Shown: positions 51,225 to 58,987, numbered from the stretch's first letter. The stretch is DNA of 64,000 nt from Caryophanales bacterium UBA7278 (GCA_002472275.1 DKRQ01000026.1:76221-140220), one strand, 5' to 3'. Notes: generated by a model not told the origin, from the sequence alone. Made by a program: numbers and translations.

Positions 51225-51746
51225 ATGAATAATCCTTTTTTTGAATTGGATTGCTCCGACTTGGAGTATCCCGCCTGCAAAGAAGAGGCGATAAAGCGCT
51301 TCGGACCCCCGGCGATCGACCGATGGGACGAGGCGCTTTTCTTTACCCATGACGGGGTGCTCGTGCGCTTTAGGCGATGCGGCTCCTTGGGGCAAGATGA
51401 CGAAGATGAGGGTCCACAGGGGCCCCGACATGTCGTCATCCTGATTCACGAAGGAGGCAGGACCTACCGCTACGACTCCCCCGATAGGGTGGAGTTCCTC
51501 CTCTTAAGGGAGGGGGAGACGGTAACTAAGGGTCCGCGCCGCCCCGAGCTGAGCGCAAGGGACTGGCAGAGTATCTATGAGCAAATCGCCCATAACTCGC
51601 TTATGTCCCGCTTGAAGTTGCCTAAGAACAGGGCTGAACGCAGGGAGATTCAACGTTATCTTGGAAATGAGGGAAGGCGAAAGCTCTCCCTCTTTTTCAA
51701 AGCCTGCATCCGTAAGGATGACGAGGAAAACGTCTACCTAGCCTAA
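51225..51746 (+). CDS. Unrecognised soluble protein
   Basis: 173 residues, no signal peptide or membrane helix. Acidic loop QDDEDEGPQG in the middle and a basic C-terminal part (KNRAERREIQRYLGNEGRRKL). Strong GGAGG site; just upstream is a 6-bp stem CCGAAT/ATTCGG. I recognise no family. Its reading frame has host-like codon use. Confidence 0.6.
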   Translation: MNNPFFELDCSDLEYPACKEEAIKRFGPPAIDRWDEALFFTHDGVLVRFRRCGSLGQDDEDEGPQGPRHVVILIHEGGRTYRYDSPDRVEFLLLREGETVTKGPRRPELSARDWQSIYEQIAHNSLMSRLKLPKNRAERREIQRYLGNEGRRKLSLFFKACIRKDDEENVYLA

Positions 51747-51799
51747 AATTCAAATCACTTTTCGACCCCGTTTTCCCCTATATAAGGCGGAGGTGTTTT

Positions 51800-52225
51800 A
51801 TGAACGCTAAAACCAAAAACCAAGGGGAGGGGCCGATTCGCCTCTCCCGCATCCCGCGTGGGGTGGAACGGAGCCACGGCCTTTCCTTATCCGGGGATCT
51901 GTTCGTCTACGTCGATGAGCCGACGCTAAACACGCTCGCGGAAAGGAAGCCTTCTTCCTACCTGAAGACCTTGGAGGAGGCCTCGTCGGTCATCGCCCAT
52001 CCCGATTTCTCCTCTTTTTCGTCGAAGGAGGAGAAGTTCGTTTTCTGCCGCATGTACTTCGATCAGGGGAATCTCGTCCCCCTTTTGGTCTGGGTTTGCC
52101 ATGAAGGAAAACCGAAGCGGTGGAGGCTAGAGGGAATAAAAACCGGGCAGAAGGCCCAGGTTAGTTTGCTTACTGAGATGAAACTCATCCGCCCCATTTG
52201 GAAGAACAAGACGCTGATGTCTTAG
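51800..52225 (+). CDS. Small unknown protein, weakly like a PBECR-type nuclease fold
   Basis: 141 residues. The order VDEPTLNTLAERKP, EEASSVIAHPDF, FVFCRMYFDQGNLVPLLVWV recalls the phage-linked Barnase/EndoU-like (PBECR) domains, where a helix and NPD-type turn precede a beta sheet; this is only a resemblance. GGAGG site nine bases before ATG and TATATA upstream. The stop overlaps the convergent membrane-protein gene by four bases. Confidence 0.5.
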   Translation: MNAKTKNQGEGPIRLSRIPRGVERSHGLSLSGDLFVYVDEPTLNTLAERKPSSYLKTLEEASSVIAHPDFSSFSSKEEKFVFCRMYFDQGNLVPLLVWVCHEGKPKRWRLEGIKTGQKAQVSLLTEMKLIRPIWKNKTLMS

Positions 52226-52887
52226 TATTCGGGATCGCGTAGGCCGTTTTTGTATTTCCCCGCCATCAGGTTGTTAAGGAAGATGACGAGTATCGCCGCG
52301 CCGAAGAAGCCAAAGAGGAAGCCGATGAGATGCAGCGGATACAAAGCGTCCTCCGGATTCAAAAACGGATAGGCGTACATCCCCGCACCGTAAACGGTGG
52401 AATCGGGCCAAATGAGGGTCCTAAAGAAAGAGAACAGGGCATAGAAGGTCGGGACGATGAGAATCGAAAACGACGTGAACCACCTGACCGTTCCTTTCGT
52501 GTAGAAAAGCACCCAGTTCACGACCGGGATCACCAAGAAGAAAGCGTGGAAGAAGACGGAGCCGACCGAACCCGAGGCCGAACCGCTAGGCCAGCCGTAA
52601 AAGAAGAAGATGAGGCTCGACACCGCGTTCATGATGACGACGGGTATCGCGATCGGGGCATAGAAATGGGACGGAACCCCATGGATGCCTTTCCTCATGT
52701 CCAAGAGGTTAAAGACCACTTCGAGGCCAAAAATCAGTAAAAAGACGGCGGCGACTTCGAGATCGAAGAAGCTAAGCGCCCTCCAGAAATACCCGTTCTC
52801 AGCCGAATAGACCGAGGTCAAATACGCTAGAAGCGCAAAGCTTCCGGCGCGGAAGAGCAAGGCTATCAGGCGGTTGCGCAATATCAT
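52222..52887 (-). CDS. Pr6Pr family membrane protein
   Basis: 221 residues with six hydrophobic helices. The segment FFHAFFLVIPVVNWVLFYTKGTVRWF, then PTFYALFSFFR and YPFLNPEDALYP, matches bacterial Pr6Pr proteins of unknown role. No ribosome-binding site; weak TAATAT/TATATG boxes lie 5-8 bases upstream, back to back with the Nudix promoter. Confidence 0.75.
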   Translation of the reverse strand: MILRNRLIALLFRAGSFALLAYLTSVYSAENGYFWRALSFFDLEVAAVFLLIFGLEVVFNLLDMRKGIHGVPSHFYAPIAIPVVIMNAVSSLIFFFYGWPSGSASGSVGSVFFHAFFLVIPVVNWVLFYTKGTVRWFTSFSILIVPTFYALFSFFRTLIWPDSTVYGAGMYAYPFLNPEDALYPLHLIGFLFGFFGAAILVIFLNNLMAGKYKNGLRDPEY

Positions 52888-52936
52888 CGGCTCATATATT
52901 ACACCGCAATTGCTTACGGTGTCGCTTTCTTTGCGG

Positions 52937-52942
52937 TAGAAT
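52937..52942 (+). promoter_or_regulatory. -10 box (TAGAAT) of the Nudix gene
   Basis: TAGAAT, six bases (CGCCCT), then ATG 52949; no ribosome-binding site. Confidence 0.55.
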
Positions 52943-52948
52943 CGCCCT

Positions 52949-53473
52949 ATGGAAAACTTCGTTTATTCCGACGACCAATATCCCTTTTCGGGTTTTGACC
53001 ACCTTCGTTTGGTGGCCCGCGCCATCGTCGTGGACGAGGAGGGGAGGGTCGCCCTCCATCGCATCAGACGCGACGACATGTTCTGTAACCAGGAATACTT
53101 TGAGACGCCTGGGGGCGGAGTGGACGAAGGGGAGACGTTAGAAAAAGCCCTCGTTCGCGAATGCGAGGAAGAACTAGGCCTCATCGTCGAACCATTAGAG
53201 GAAATCGCGGTGGTAAAAGACGCCTATAACCTCATCAAAAGGCAGAACGAAAACCATTATTTCCTCGCAAAAGCCGCACGAAAAACGAAAAAGCACTTCG
53301 AATCCGAGGGCGACGCCTATATCGCCGAAACCCTTTGGGTCAGCATCGACCAAGCCATCGAACTCATGGAGAAAATGGATAAGACCTTGGTGTCGGGGCT
53401 CGTTAGGCAACGGGAACTCCCCGTGCTGCGTCTAGCCAAAGGCAGGATCGAGCATATTTCGCTTGCTTCCTAG
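52949..53473 (+). CDS. Nudix hydrolase
   Basis: 174 residues. Complete Nudix box GGGVDEGETLEKALVRECEEELGL (about 52-75) for hydrolysis of nucleoside diphosphates linked to another group. The substrate cannot be named. It stands alone directly before tRNA-His; its last codons contain the -35 of the tRNA promoter. Confidence 0.9.
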   Translation: MENFVYSDDQYPFSGFDHLRLVARAIVVDEEGRVALHRIRRDDMFCNQEYFETPGGGVDEGETLEKALVRECEEELGLIVEPLEEIAVVKDAYNLIKRQNENHYFLAKAARKTKKHFESEGDAYIAETLWVSIDQAIELMEKMDKTLVSGLVRQRELPVLRLAKGRIEHISLAS

Positions 53474-53491
53474 CGCCTGCGTCTATATATT
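53463..53491 (+). promoter_or_regulatory. Promoter of tRNA-His
   Basis: TTGCTT-17-TATATT, identical in both boxes and spacing to the coaX promoter. Confidence 0.7.
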
Positions 53492-53503
53492 TATTCTCGC
53501 CGT

Positions 53504-53580
53504 GGCGCGATTGGTGAAACGGTGAACACACTCGGCTGTGAACCGAGCATGAACGGGTTCGACTCCCGTATCGCGCCCCA
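53504..53580 (+). tRNA. tRNA-His (anticodon GTG), encoded G-1 and CCA
   Basis: Acceptor GCGCGAT (53505-53511) pairs with ATCGCGC (53570-53576). G-1 at 53504 pairs with C73 (53577), the identity element of tRNA-His, and CCA is encoded. The anticodon stem is CTCGG/CCGAG with loop CTGTGAA and anticodon GTG at 53538-53540; T arm ACGGG-TTCGACT-CCCGT. Confidence 0.97.
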
Positions 53581-53597
53581 TTCTTAATTCACAGCAT

Positions 53598-53626
53598 AAA
53601 TGCCCACCGAAAATGGGCATTTTTGT
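53598..53626 (+). terminator. Terminator after tRNA-His
   Basis: Stem AAATGCCCA/TGGGCATTT, loop CCGAAAA, then TTTG. Confidence 0.9.
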
Positions 53627-53639
53627 TTATTTTTAACCT

Positions 53640-54010
53640 AAAACCATGAGCCTAAACGTAAAAGTGTAATCTCACGAGGTGCAAATCATATCCAAAATAT
53701 GGTGATCGCGGGATACTGGACGGCGGTGGCGCTTTTGCCATTGAGGGCGTTGAGCACAGGAGTGGTGGCCGAAGTGACGCCCATTCCGACATCGTGGAGT
53801 CGACCATCGCCTCGGTCGGCGAATGGGGCTTTCCAGGTTTCCTTGGGTACGACCTCAAAGAGCCGGTCCAGCTTGGGTCGGGTTTATTCATGTTCGGCGG
53901 TTCGCTTGCTCCGGGGGCCGGCTGAGCCAAACCGCCAAGTCTGAGTACCCAGGCGGCCTTCGGAGGAAGACTCTTTCTGACCCTAACGAGGCCAAAAAGA
54001 TTATACCAAA
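53640..54010. other. Unexplained GC-rich segment without a supported gene
   Basis: About 370 bases between tRNA-His and the AT-rich island. It reads open for 80-120 codons in more than one frame on both strands, none with a ribosome-binding site or known domain. It has potential hairpins (GGCGGTT at about 53895 with AACCGCC at 53929; CGCC/GGCG near 53810) and, on the minus strand, TATAAT at about 54005-54000 that could start a transcript through it. It may be a structured RNA, a gene remnant, or the scar of an insertion next to the tRNA. Confidence 0.35.
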
Positions 54011-54122
54011 GGCCGTTTGGCATCAGGCATGTGCAAATAATGACTTTATAAAAATGTTGAATGAAATATTTATTTTCGCTATAGCTTTTAATGTTAATTA
54101 AAACAAAGTAAGGTTTGTAAGT

Positions 54123-55280
54123 ATGAATAAAAAGAAGATTCTGTTCTCTGTTGCCGTAACATCAGCGATTGCTCTCGCTGGTGTTGTTTTATTTGCTAAC
54201 CGTGGTTTGAAAAGCTCGTCTGTTTTCGCTGCAAATGGCGCGACTTGGCATCATTATGCCGCCGTTGCACCTACTGAAACCACTCATGGAAGTAAAGAGT
54301 TCTGGGCTAGTAGCATTGACGGATGTGCTACCCATCAATTTACTGATCCGGGAGTCGCATGCGTTGAGCACGATTTTTCCACTTATGATTCGTTTGCCAC
54401 TCTAACATGTGATGACGATAGATATGTTCCAAGCGGAAACGAAAGTTTAGGCATCGCGCCAATGTTTTCTACTAAAAATAAAACTGTTACCTATGGCTTA
54501 TATCCACAAAAGAACGTGAACGATTCATCTCTAGTTTCTGCTCTTAATGCTTTAAAAACCTCAGAATCTAATGGCTGGTATTTATACGAAAATGAATATT
54601 ACGCTAAAGTTGCGGCTAAACCATATGATTCAAGTTACAAATTTGATAATGGAACAACTATCGTAGAAGGAACTACATATTGGTTTAAGTGTGAGCCTAT
54701 CACTTGGAATGTCCTTTCGAACACCAACGGAAAACGCTACATCCTCTCGTCGGTTTTGCTCGACGCCCATTATTATTACTATGAAACATTTAGCAGAACT
54801 ATCGGTGGTAAAAAAGTTTATGCCAACAACTACGAATACAGCGATATTCGTACATGGCTTAACGATGGCTTCTATAATTCTGCATTCGCTCTAGGTAACA
54901 GTCATATTCAAACAACAACTGTTAGTAATTCTGCTTCTACAACGAATTCGACAGAAAATCCATATGCATGCGACAGCACTCAAGACAATGTGTTTTTACC
55001 AAGTTATAAGAACTATATCAACGATAGTTATGGCTTCTCAACTTCAACATCTCCAACGAATACCAGATATTGCAAAACCACAGACTGGGCGAGGGCCAGG
55101 GGCGCTTGGTATTCAACCAGCTCATCTTACTTATATAATGGCTACTATTGGACTCGTTCTCCTCGCAGCGAAGACTCCTACAGCGCGTGGTGTGTCAATG
55201 GCGATGGTTACCTCGACAGCAACCGCCGCCCCGTCAACCACAAGTTCGTCAGCGTGCGCCCTGCCATCAAGATTGCGTAG
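54123..55280 (+). CDS. Secreted DUF6273 domain protein
   Basis: 385 residues. Signal peptide/anchor (MNKKKILFSVAVTSAIALAGVVLF) followed by a Thr/Ser-rich part and DUF6273 from about 190: FKCEPITWNVLSNTNGKRYILSS, SDIRTWLNDGFYNSAF, DNVFLPSY, YWTRSPRS and SVRPAIKIA. DUF6273 proteins are surface or phage-tail-like proteins with a lectin-like fold. Codon use is AT-rich except for short GC-rich patches, notably the last 150 bases, so the gene looks mosaic. The weak site TAAGG lies ten bases before ATG. Confidence 0.8.
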   Translation: MNKKKILFSVAVTSAIALAGVVLFANRGLKSSSVFAANGATWHHYAAVAPTETTHGSKEFWASSIDGCATHQFTDPGVACVEHDFSTYDSFATLTCDDDRYVPSGNESLGIAPMFSTKNKTVTYGLYPQKNVNDSSLVSALNALKTSESNGWYLYENEYYAKVAAKPYDSSYKFDNGTTIVEGTTYWFKCEPITWNVLSNTNGKRYILSSVLLDAHYYYYETFSRTIGGKKVYANNYEYSDIRTWLNDGFYNSAFALGNSHIQTTTVSNSASTTNSTENPYACDSTQDNVFLPSYKNYINDSYGFSTSTSPTNTRYCKTTDWARARGAWYSTSSSYLYNGYYWTRSPRSEDSYSAWCVNGDGYLDSNRRPVNHKFVSVRPAIKIA

Positions 55281-55305
55281 TTTGGAAGCAATAATCAAAA
55301 AATAC

Positions 55306-55330
55306 AAAGCTCACTTCGGTGGGCTTTTAA
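55306..55330 (+). terminator. Terminator with TTCG loop after the DUF6273 gene
   Basis: Stem AAAGCTCAC/GTGGGCTTT closed by TTCG, followed by TAAATT. Confidence 0.75.
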
Positions 55331-55349
55331 ATTCCCTGATTTTTTGTTC

Positions 55350-55380
55350 TTGACCTAGAGTTAACTCTAACTCTTACATT
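55350..55380 (+). promoter_or_regulatory. MerR-type promoter with operator in a 19-bp spacer
   Basis: TTGACC (55350-55355), 19-bp spacer, TACATT (55375-55380). The spacer holds the perfect 14-bp palindrome TAGAGTTAACTCTA (55356-55369). Over-long spacing with the dyad inside is the hallmark of promoters twisted into activity by MerR proteins; the palindrome resembles AdhR/NmlR-group sites. Confidence 0.88.
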
Positions 55381-55400
55381 ATTAACGTGAGGTGATGAGA

Positions 55401-55835
55401 ATGAGTTATTCCATTTCAGAGATTGCCAAGATGCTCAACGTCTCAGCCTATACAATCAGATACTACGATAAAGAAGGATTGTTTCCTTTGGTAAAAAGAG
55501 TAAACGGCATACGCGTATTTGAAGATAAGGATTTTCCGTGGCTGAGAATGCTTAATTGTTTAAAGAACTTAAATATGCCCATTAAGAAGATAAAAGAATA
55601 TGTCGATTTGGCTTTAAAGGGCGATGAAACATTAAAAGAAAGATACCAGCTTATTTTGGAGCAAGAAGAAAGCATCAAAAAGCAAATTAAAGAGCTCAGT
55701 TATTACAAGAAACAAATAGATTTTAAGAAAGCTTATTACGAAAAAGCCATTGAAGCAGGAACGGAGAAAGCGGTAGAAGATTGGCCAAATCCTGAGCCTA
55801 CTTTAAAAGTTGATGAATTACCAAAGCATAAATAA
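55401..55835 (+). CDS. MerR-family regulator (AdhR/NmlR-like)
   Basis: 144 residues. MSYSISEIAKMLNVSAYTIRYYDKEGLF is the MerR winged helix; a dimerising helix and short tail follow, without the Cys of metal sensors. Similar regulators in Bacillus respond to aldehydes or electrophiles. ATG 55401 is chosen because GAGGTGA lies six bases upstream. The hydrolase starts at the base after the stop, so both are one autoregulated operon. AT-rich codon use marks recent acquisition. Confidence 0.9.
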   Translation: MSYSISEIAKMLNVSAYTIRYYDKEGLFPLVKRVNGIRVFEDKDFPWLRMLNCLKNLNMPIKKIKEYVDLALKGDETLKERYQLILEQEESIKKQIKELSYYKKQIDFKKAYYEKAIEAGTEKAVEDWPNPEPTLKVDELPKHK

Positions 55836-56816
55836 ATGGAGGAACATAAAATGCTAAAACTAGTCAATGGATGGGATAAAGTTTTCCCAAAAGATGAAAC
55901 TATCAATCATCAAAAAGTAACCTTTAAAAACCATTTTGGCATTGAACTTGCCGCGGATATGTATTGGCCAAAAACAGGAAACAGTTTTCCTGCAATTGCG
56001 GTATCCGGTCCTTTTGGGGCGGTTAAGGAACAATCAAGTGGATTGTACGCTCAAGAGATGGCGAAAAGAGGATTCTTAACCATTGCCTTTGATCCATCTT
56101 TTACCGGTGAAAGCGGTGGTGAACCACGATATATGAATTCACCGGATATCAACGTCGAAGATTTCCAAGCAGCAGTGGACTATTTATCTAATTTAGATAA
56201 TGTTGATCCAAATAAGATCTCCATCATCGGTATTTGTGGTTGGGGTGGCATGGCTATTCAAACAGCTTGTATCGATACGAGAATCAAAGCCACAGTTGCC
56301 GTCACTATGTACGATATGTCTAGAGTTACCGGTAATGGATATTTTGATGAAGGCAATAATGAAGAAAGTAGATATCAAGCAAGAGTGGCCATAAATAATC
56401 AAAGAACACTAGATTATAAGAATGGCAATTATAAACTTGGTGGTGGAGTGGTCGATGATCCCACAGATTATCCATGGTTTGTAAAGCAATATTACGACTA
56501 CTATAAAACACCGCGTGGATATCATGCTCGCAGCTTAAATAGCAATGGTGGATGGAATGTCACCGCAGGCACATCTTTATTGAATACAAGATTGTTTACA
56601 TACGCTTCCGAAATTAGAAATGCTGTTTTAATTGTCCATGGTGAAAAAGCCCATTCTCTATATTTTGGTCAAGATGCGTTTAAGCTATTAAAAGGCGACA
56701 ACAAAGAATTCTTATTAGTCAAAGACGCTACACATTGCGACTTATACGATGGTGGACCAAATCACGACAAAATTCCTTTTGATAAGATCGAGGAGTTCAT
56801 CAAAAAGAACATCTAA
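55836..56816 (+). CDS. Alpha/beta hydrolase family protein
   Basis: 326 residues. FKNHFGIELAADMYWPK and FDPSFTGESGGEPR are typical of the YcjY/dienelactone-hydrolase-like group. The nucleophile-elbow region reads IGICGWGGMA: the place of Ser is taken by Trp and a Cys lies two residues before, so classical Ser hydrolase chemistry is doubtful. HGEKAH and KDATHCDLYD near the end could supply acid and His. Under MerR control it may act on or respond to an electrophile; substrate unknown. AT-rich like its regulator. Confidence 0.83.
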   Translation: MEEHKMLKLVNGWDKVFPKDETINHQKVTFKNHFGIELAADMYWPKTGNSFPAIAVSGPFGAVKEQSSGLYAQEMAKRGFLTIAFDPSFTGESGGEPRYMNSPDINVEDFQAAVDYLSNLDNVDPNKISIIGICGWGGMAIQTACIDTRIKATVAVTMYDMSRVTGNGYFDEGNNEESRYQARVAINNQRTLDYKNGNYKLGGGVVDDPTDYPWFVKQYYDYYKTPRGYHARSLNSNGGWNVTAGTSLLNTRLFTYASEIRNAVLIVHGEKAHSLYFGQDAFKLLKGDNKEFLLVKDATHCDLYDGGPNHDKIPFDKIEEFIKKNI

Positions 56817-56894
56817 AAATAGATTAGGCGTTCCAAAGATTATTGTTTGCTCCATTTGCATCAAAATACTGAAACCCCGCCAGCTTAGTTAAAT

Positions 56895-56926
56895 AGGATT
56901 GACACAAACTGTCAGTCCTTTTTTCC
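56895..56926 (+). terminator. Terminator of the merR-hydrolase operon
   Basis: Stem AGGATTGACA/TGTCAGTCCT with one mismatch, loop CAAAC, then TTTTTTCC. Confidence 0.85.
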
Positions 56927-57043
56927 TTTCGTAAAGGCTTCGGACGTAAAGGGGCATTCACGACTTTCTGGCGTAGGCAAAAACAAGTTTTTGACCAATT
57001 CGGGCAAAAGGTTCCTTCCGTTGCAACTTTGTGGCATACGCAA

Positions 57044-57086
57044 TGCTAAGATAAGTGTGCCAAAAGGGAAAAAACCGACTTCCCTT
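57044..57086 (+). promoter_or_regulatory. Extended -10 and leader hairpin of the 542-residue protein gene
   Basis: TGC-TAAGAT (57044-57052) is an extended -10; the leader then holds AAGGGAA (57064-57070)/TTCCCTT (57080-57086). The AAGGAG site follows before ATG 57110. Confidence 0.5.
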
Positions 57087-57109
57087 GGCCATAGACAAGG
57101 AGAAAAACC

Positions 57110-58738
57110 ATGCCTTACAAACTGACCCAAGAAGAAAAAGAAGCATTACGGGCGAAATATAGGGAAAACGTTACTACCCTTAATGGGCTCATACCGCCCC
57201 GATATAGGGATGGTTTCTCCTTCAAATACGACGAGGCCGCCTTTAACAAAAGCATCAACGATCCGAACAAGGAATGGATTTACAAAAGGGCTTCCGAGGT
57301 CAGGGCCAGGGAAGAAAAGAAAAAGGAAATCCAGGAACGTCTTAACAAGGAACTCGCGGATTATAGGATCCCCGGGAAGGTCTATCCTCTGGAACGCTGG
57401 ATGCACACCGAGCTCATCCCTAGCGATGATCCCGAGGCCGAAGAATACAACAAGCAAAAGATGATCACGTACTTCCAGCATCCGGAAGCTGTGACGCAAA
57501 GGAGAATCCAAGAACTTCTCGAAAGCGACATGAGCGAGCTTAACGACATCGCCCACAACAAGAACGTCGATAGCCAGATGGTCGTTTGGGCGGATAAGCA
57601 TTCCGCAATGCTCGAAGGCGCCTTCGAGGCCTTTGGGACGATGGCCAACTACAAGGAAGACGTCCTTACTCCGGAAATGCAGCGGTTCAAGGGTTCCGTC
57701 CTCATCAACTACGAAGTGGCGATGGATACCTCGGAGTTTAACAAGCGCATCGACGAAGCCTACTTCACCTTGCCCTTCGATATGACCGATCAGCAGGAAA
57801 ACATCCTGGGAGGCGTTCCCGAATTCGAAAGGGACCACCAGGAGCTTTCCCATCAGCTCATCGTCAATCCCGGCAAAAAGCAGCTGGCTGCCCAAAAGAA
57901 AGCGGGCATGATCAACTTCTTCAAGCAATTGAAGGCCAAAAACGTCGACGTCAAAGGCCCTGGTGCCCTCACTGGCTACGTCGTCGAAACCGGTAACCCG
58001 AACAAGCCCTATGCCTCGCTAGGCTCCTTTGCAAAAGGAGAGGCGGGGGCCAATGCCAGGGCTAGGCGCCTTACCCCAGAGGAACTCGCCGGATTCAAGA
58101 AAGTCTTCAAAATCGACTACACCAAAGAGCCCGGCTACAAGGAGCCTGAGATTCCCGAGAAGTTCAAAGGCATTGCCTGGGAGAAAGCCCGCGATGACCT
58201 TCTCTTCAAATACGCGGTCAAGTTTGATAAGCCCATGCATGAAATGGACGAGCGTGGCCTTGGGGCCATCGCCGAGCACTTCAAAGGCGGCATTGGCGAG
58301 CGTTTGTTCCGCACCACCTCGCACCAATACAACAACTTCATCCAGGCGATGCAGGATTTCGAAAAGCCGAACCACGTCAACTACCACAATTCCAAACCGG
58401 TCAAGATGGCGGCCAACGATTACCTCATCCACAAAGGCGTCAAGACCAGGGAAGAGGCCATGAGACTTCCTAGCCCGGGCAAGGAAAGGGCGCTCCTTTG
58501 CTTCGACACAATCGATAGCTTCCAAAAGGCTGAACCGGCGGCCGAGGACAAGATGATCCCCGGAACCAAAGAAGTCCTCAAAGGCCCGAATAAGGAATGG
58601 CCGCCCGCCATCGAGGACAAAGCCCTCGTGGAAGACAACGAACCCATGTTCGGTGACATGTTCGAGGAGAAGGAACCGGCCCCCGAAATCGAGGAGCAGA
58701 AAGAAATTCAGGAGCCTCAAGGCCCCGAGCAAAATTAA
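57110..58738 (+). CDS. Unrecognised 542-residue soluble protein
   Basis: No signal peptide or membrane segment. The chain is very polar, with Lys/Glu-rich helices (RAREEKKKEIQERLNKEL), several Tyr/Phe-rich short motifs, a central glycine stretch (KGPGALTGYVVETGNPN) and an acidic Pro/Glu tail after residue 490 (EEKEPAPEIEEQ). Codon use is like the host, unlike the AT-rich block before it. Own extended -10 promoter, strong AAGGAG site, and terminator. I recognise no family; a lineage-specific cytosolic scaffold or phage-derived structural protein are equally open. Confidence 0.7.
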   Translation: MPYKLTQEEKEALRAKYRENVTTLNGLIPPRYRDGFSFKYDEAAFNKSINDPNKEWIYKRASEVRAREEKKKEIQERLNKELADYRIPGKVYPLERWMHTELIPSDDPEAEEYNKQKMITYFQHPEAVTQRRIQELLESDMSELNDIAHNKNVDSQMVVWADKHSAMLEGAFEAFGTMANYKEDVLTPEMQRFKGSVLINYEVAMDTSEFNKRIDEAYFTLPFDMTDQQENILGGVPEFERDHQELSHQLIVNPGKKQLAAQKKAGMINFFKQLKAKNVDVKGPGALTGYVVETGNPNKPYASLGSFAKGEAGANARARRLTPEELAGFKKVFKIDYTKEPGYKEPEIPEKFKGIAWEKARDDLLFKYAVKFDKPMHEMDERGLGAIAEHFKGGIGERLFRTTSHQYNNFIQAMQDFEKPNHVNYHNSKPVKMAANDYLIHKGVKTREEAMRLPSPGKERALLCFDTIDSFQKAEPAAEDKMIPGTKEVLKGPNKEWPPAIEDKALVEDNEPMFGDMFEEKEPAPEIEEQKEIQEPQGPEQN

Positions 58739-58743
58739 GTCTT

Positions 58744-58870
58744 TATATCAAAGATATACCTAATGGAAGTTGCAAATGTAACTTCCGATAAGCTTAGGTC
58801 AATCTGAGCAAAAGGCTGAAGTAACGGCATCACCGCCCCAAGCCCGTAGTAGCGGCAGGGGCGGTTTTGT
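58744..58870 (+). terminator. Array of hairpins and terminator after the unknown gene
   Basis: TATATC/GATATA (58744-58758), GGAAGTT/AACTTCC (58765-58786), then the terminator stem ACCGCCCC/GGGGCGGT (58832-58865) with TTTTG. Confidence 0.8.
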
Positions 58871-58947
58871 TTTTCTTTTCAGGCCGATGAATGCGGTTTC
58901 AAAGAAAAAAATGAAAAAGTTTCTCTACCTAACACGCACGGAAAGGA

Positions 58948-58977
58948 TATAGTTACCCTGCTTTCTTAGTAAAGCAG
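58948..58977 (+). promoter_or_regulatory. -10 and start-proximal hairpin of the first S41 lipoprotein gene
   Basis: TATAGT (58948-58953) followed by CTGCTTT/AAAGCAG (58958-58977), a 7-bp stem whose right arm adjoins the GAGG ribosome-binding site; it could modulate translation. No clear -35. Confidence 0.45.
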
Positions 58978-58987
58978 AGGCAAAAAT

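Noticed and set aside
53504..57109. Integrase or direct repeat of the tRNA-His end marking an integrative element
   Set aside because: No recombinase gene and no second copy of the tRNA 3' end were seen up to 57.1 kb.
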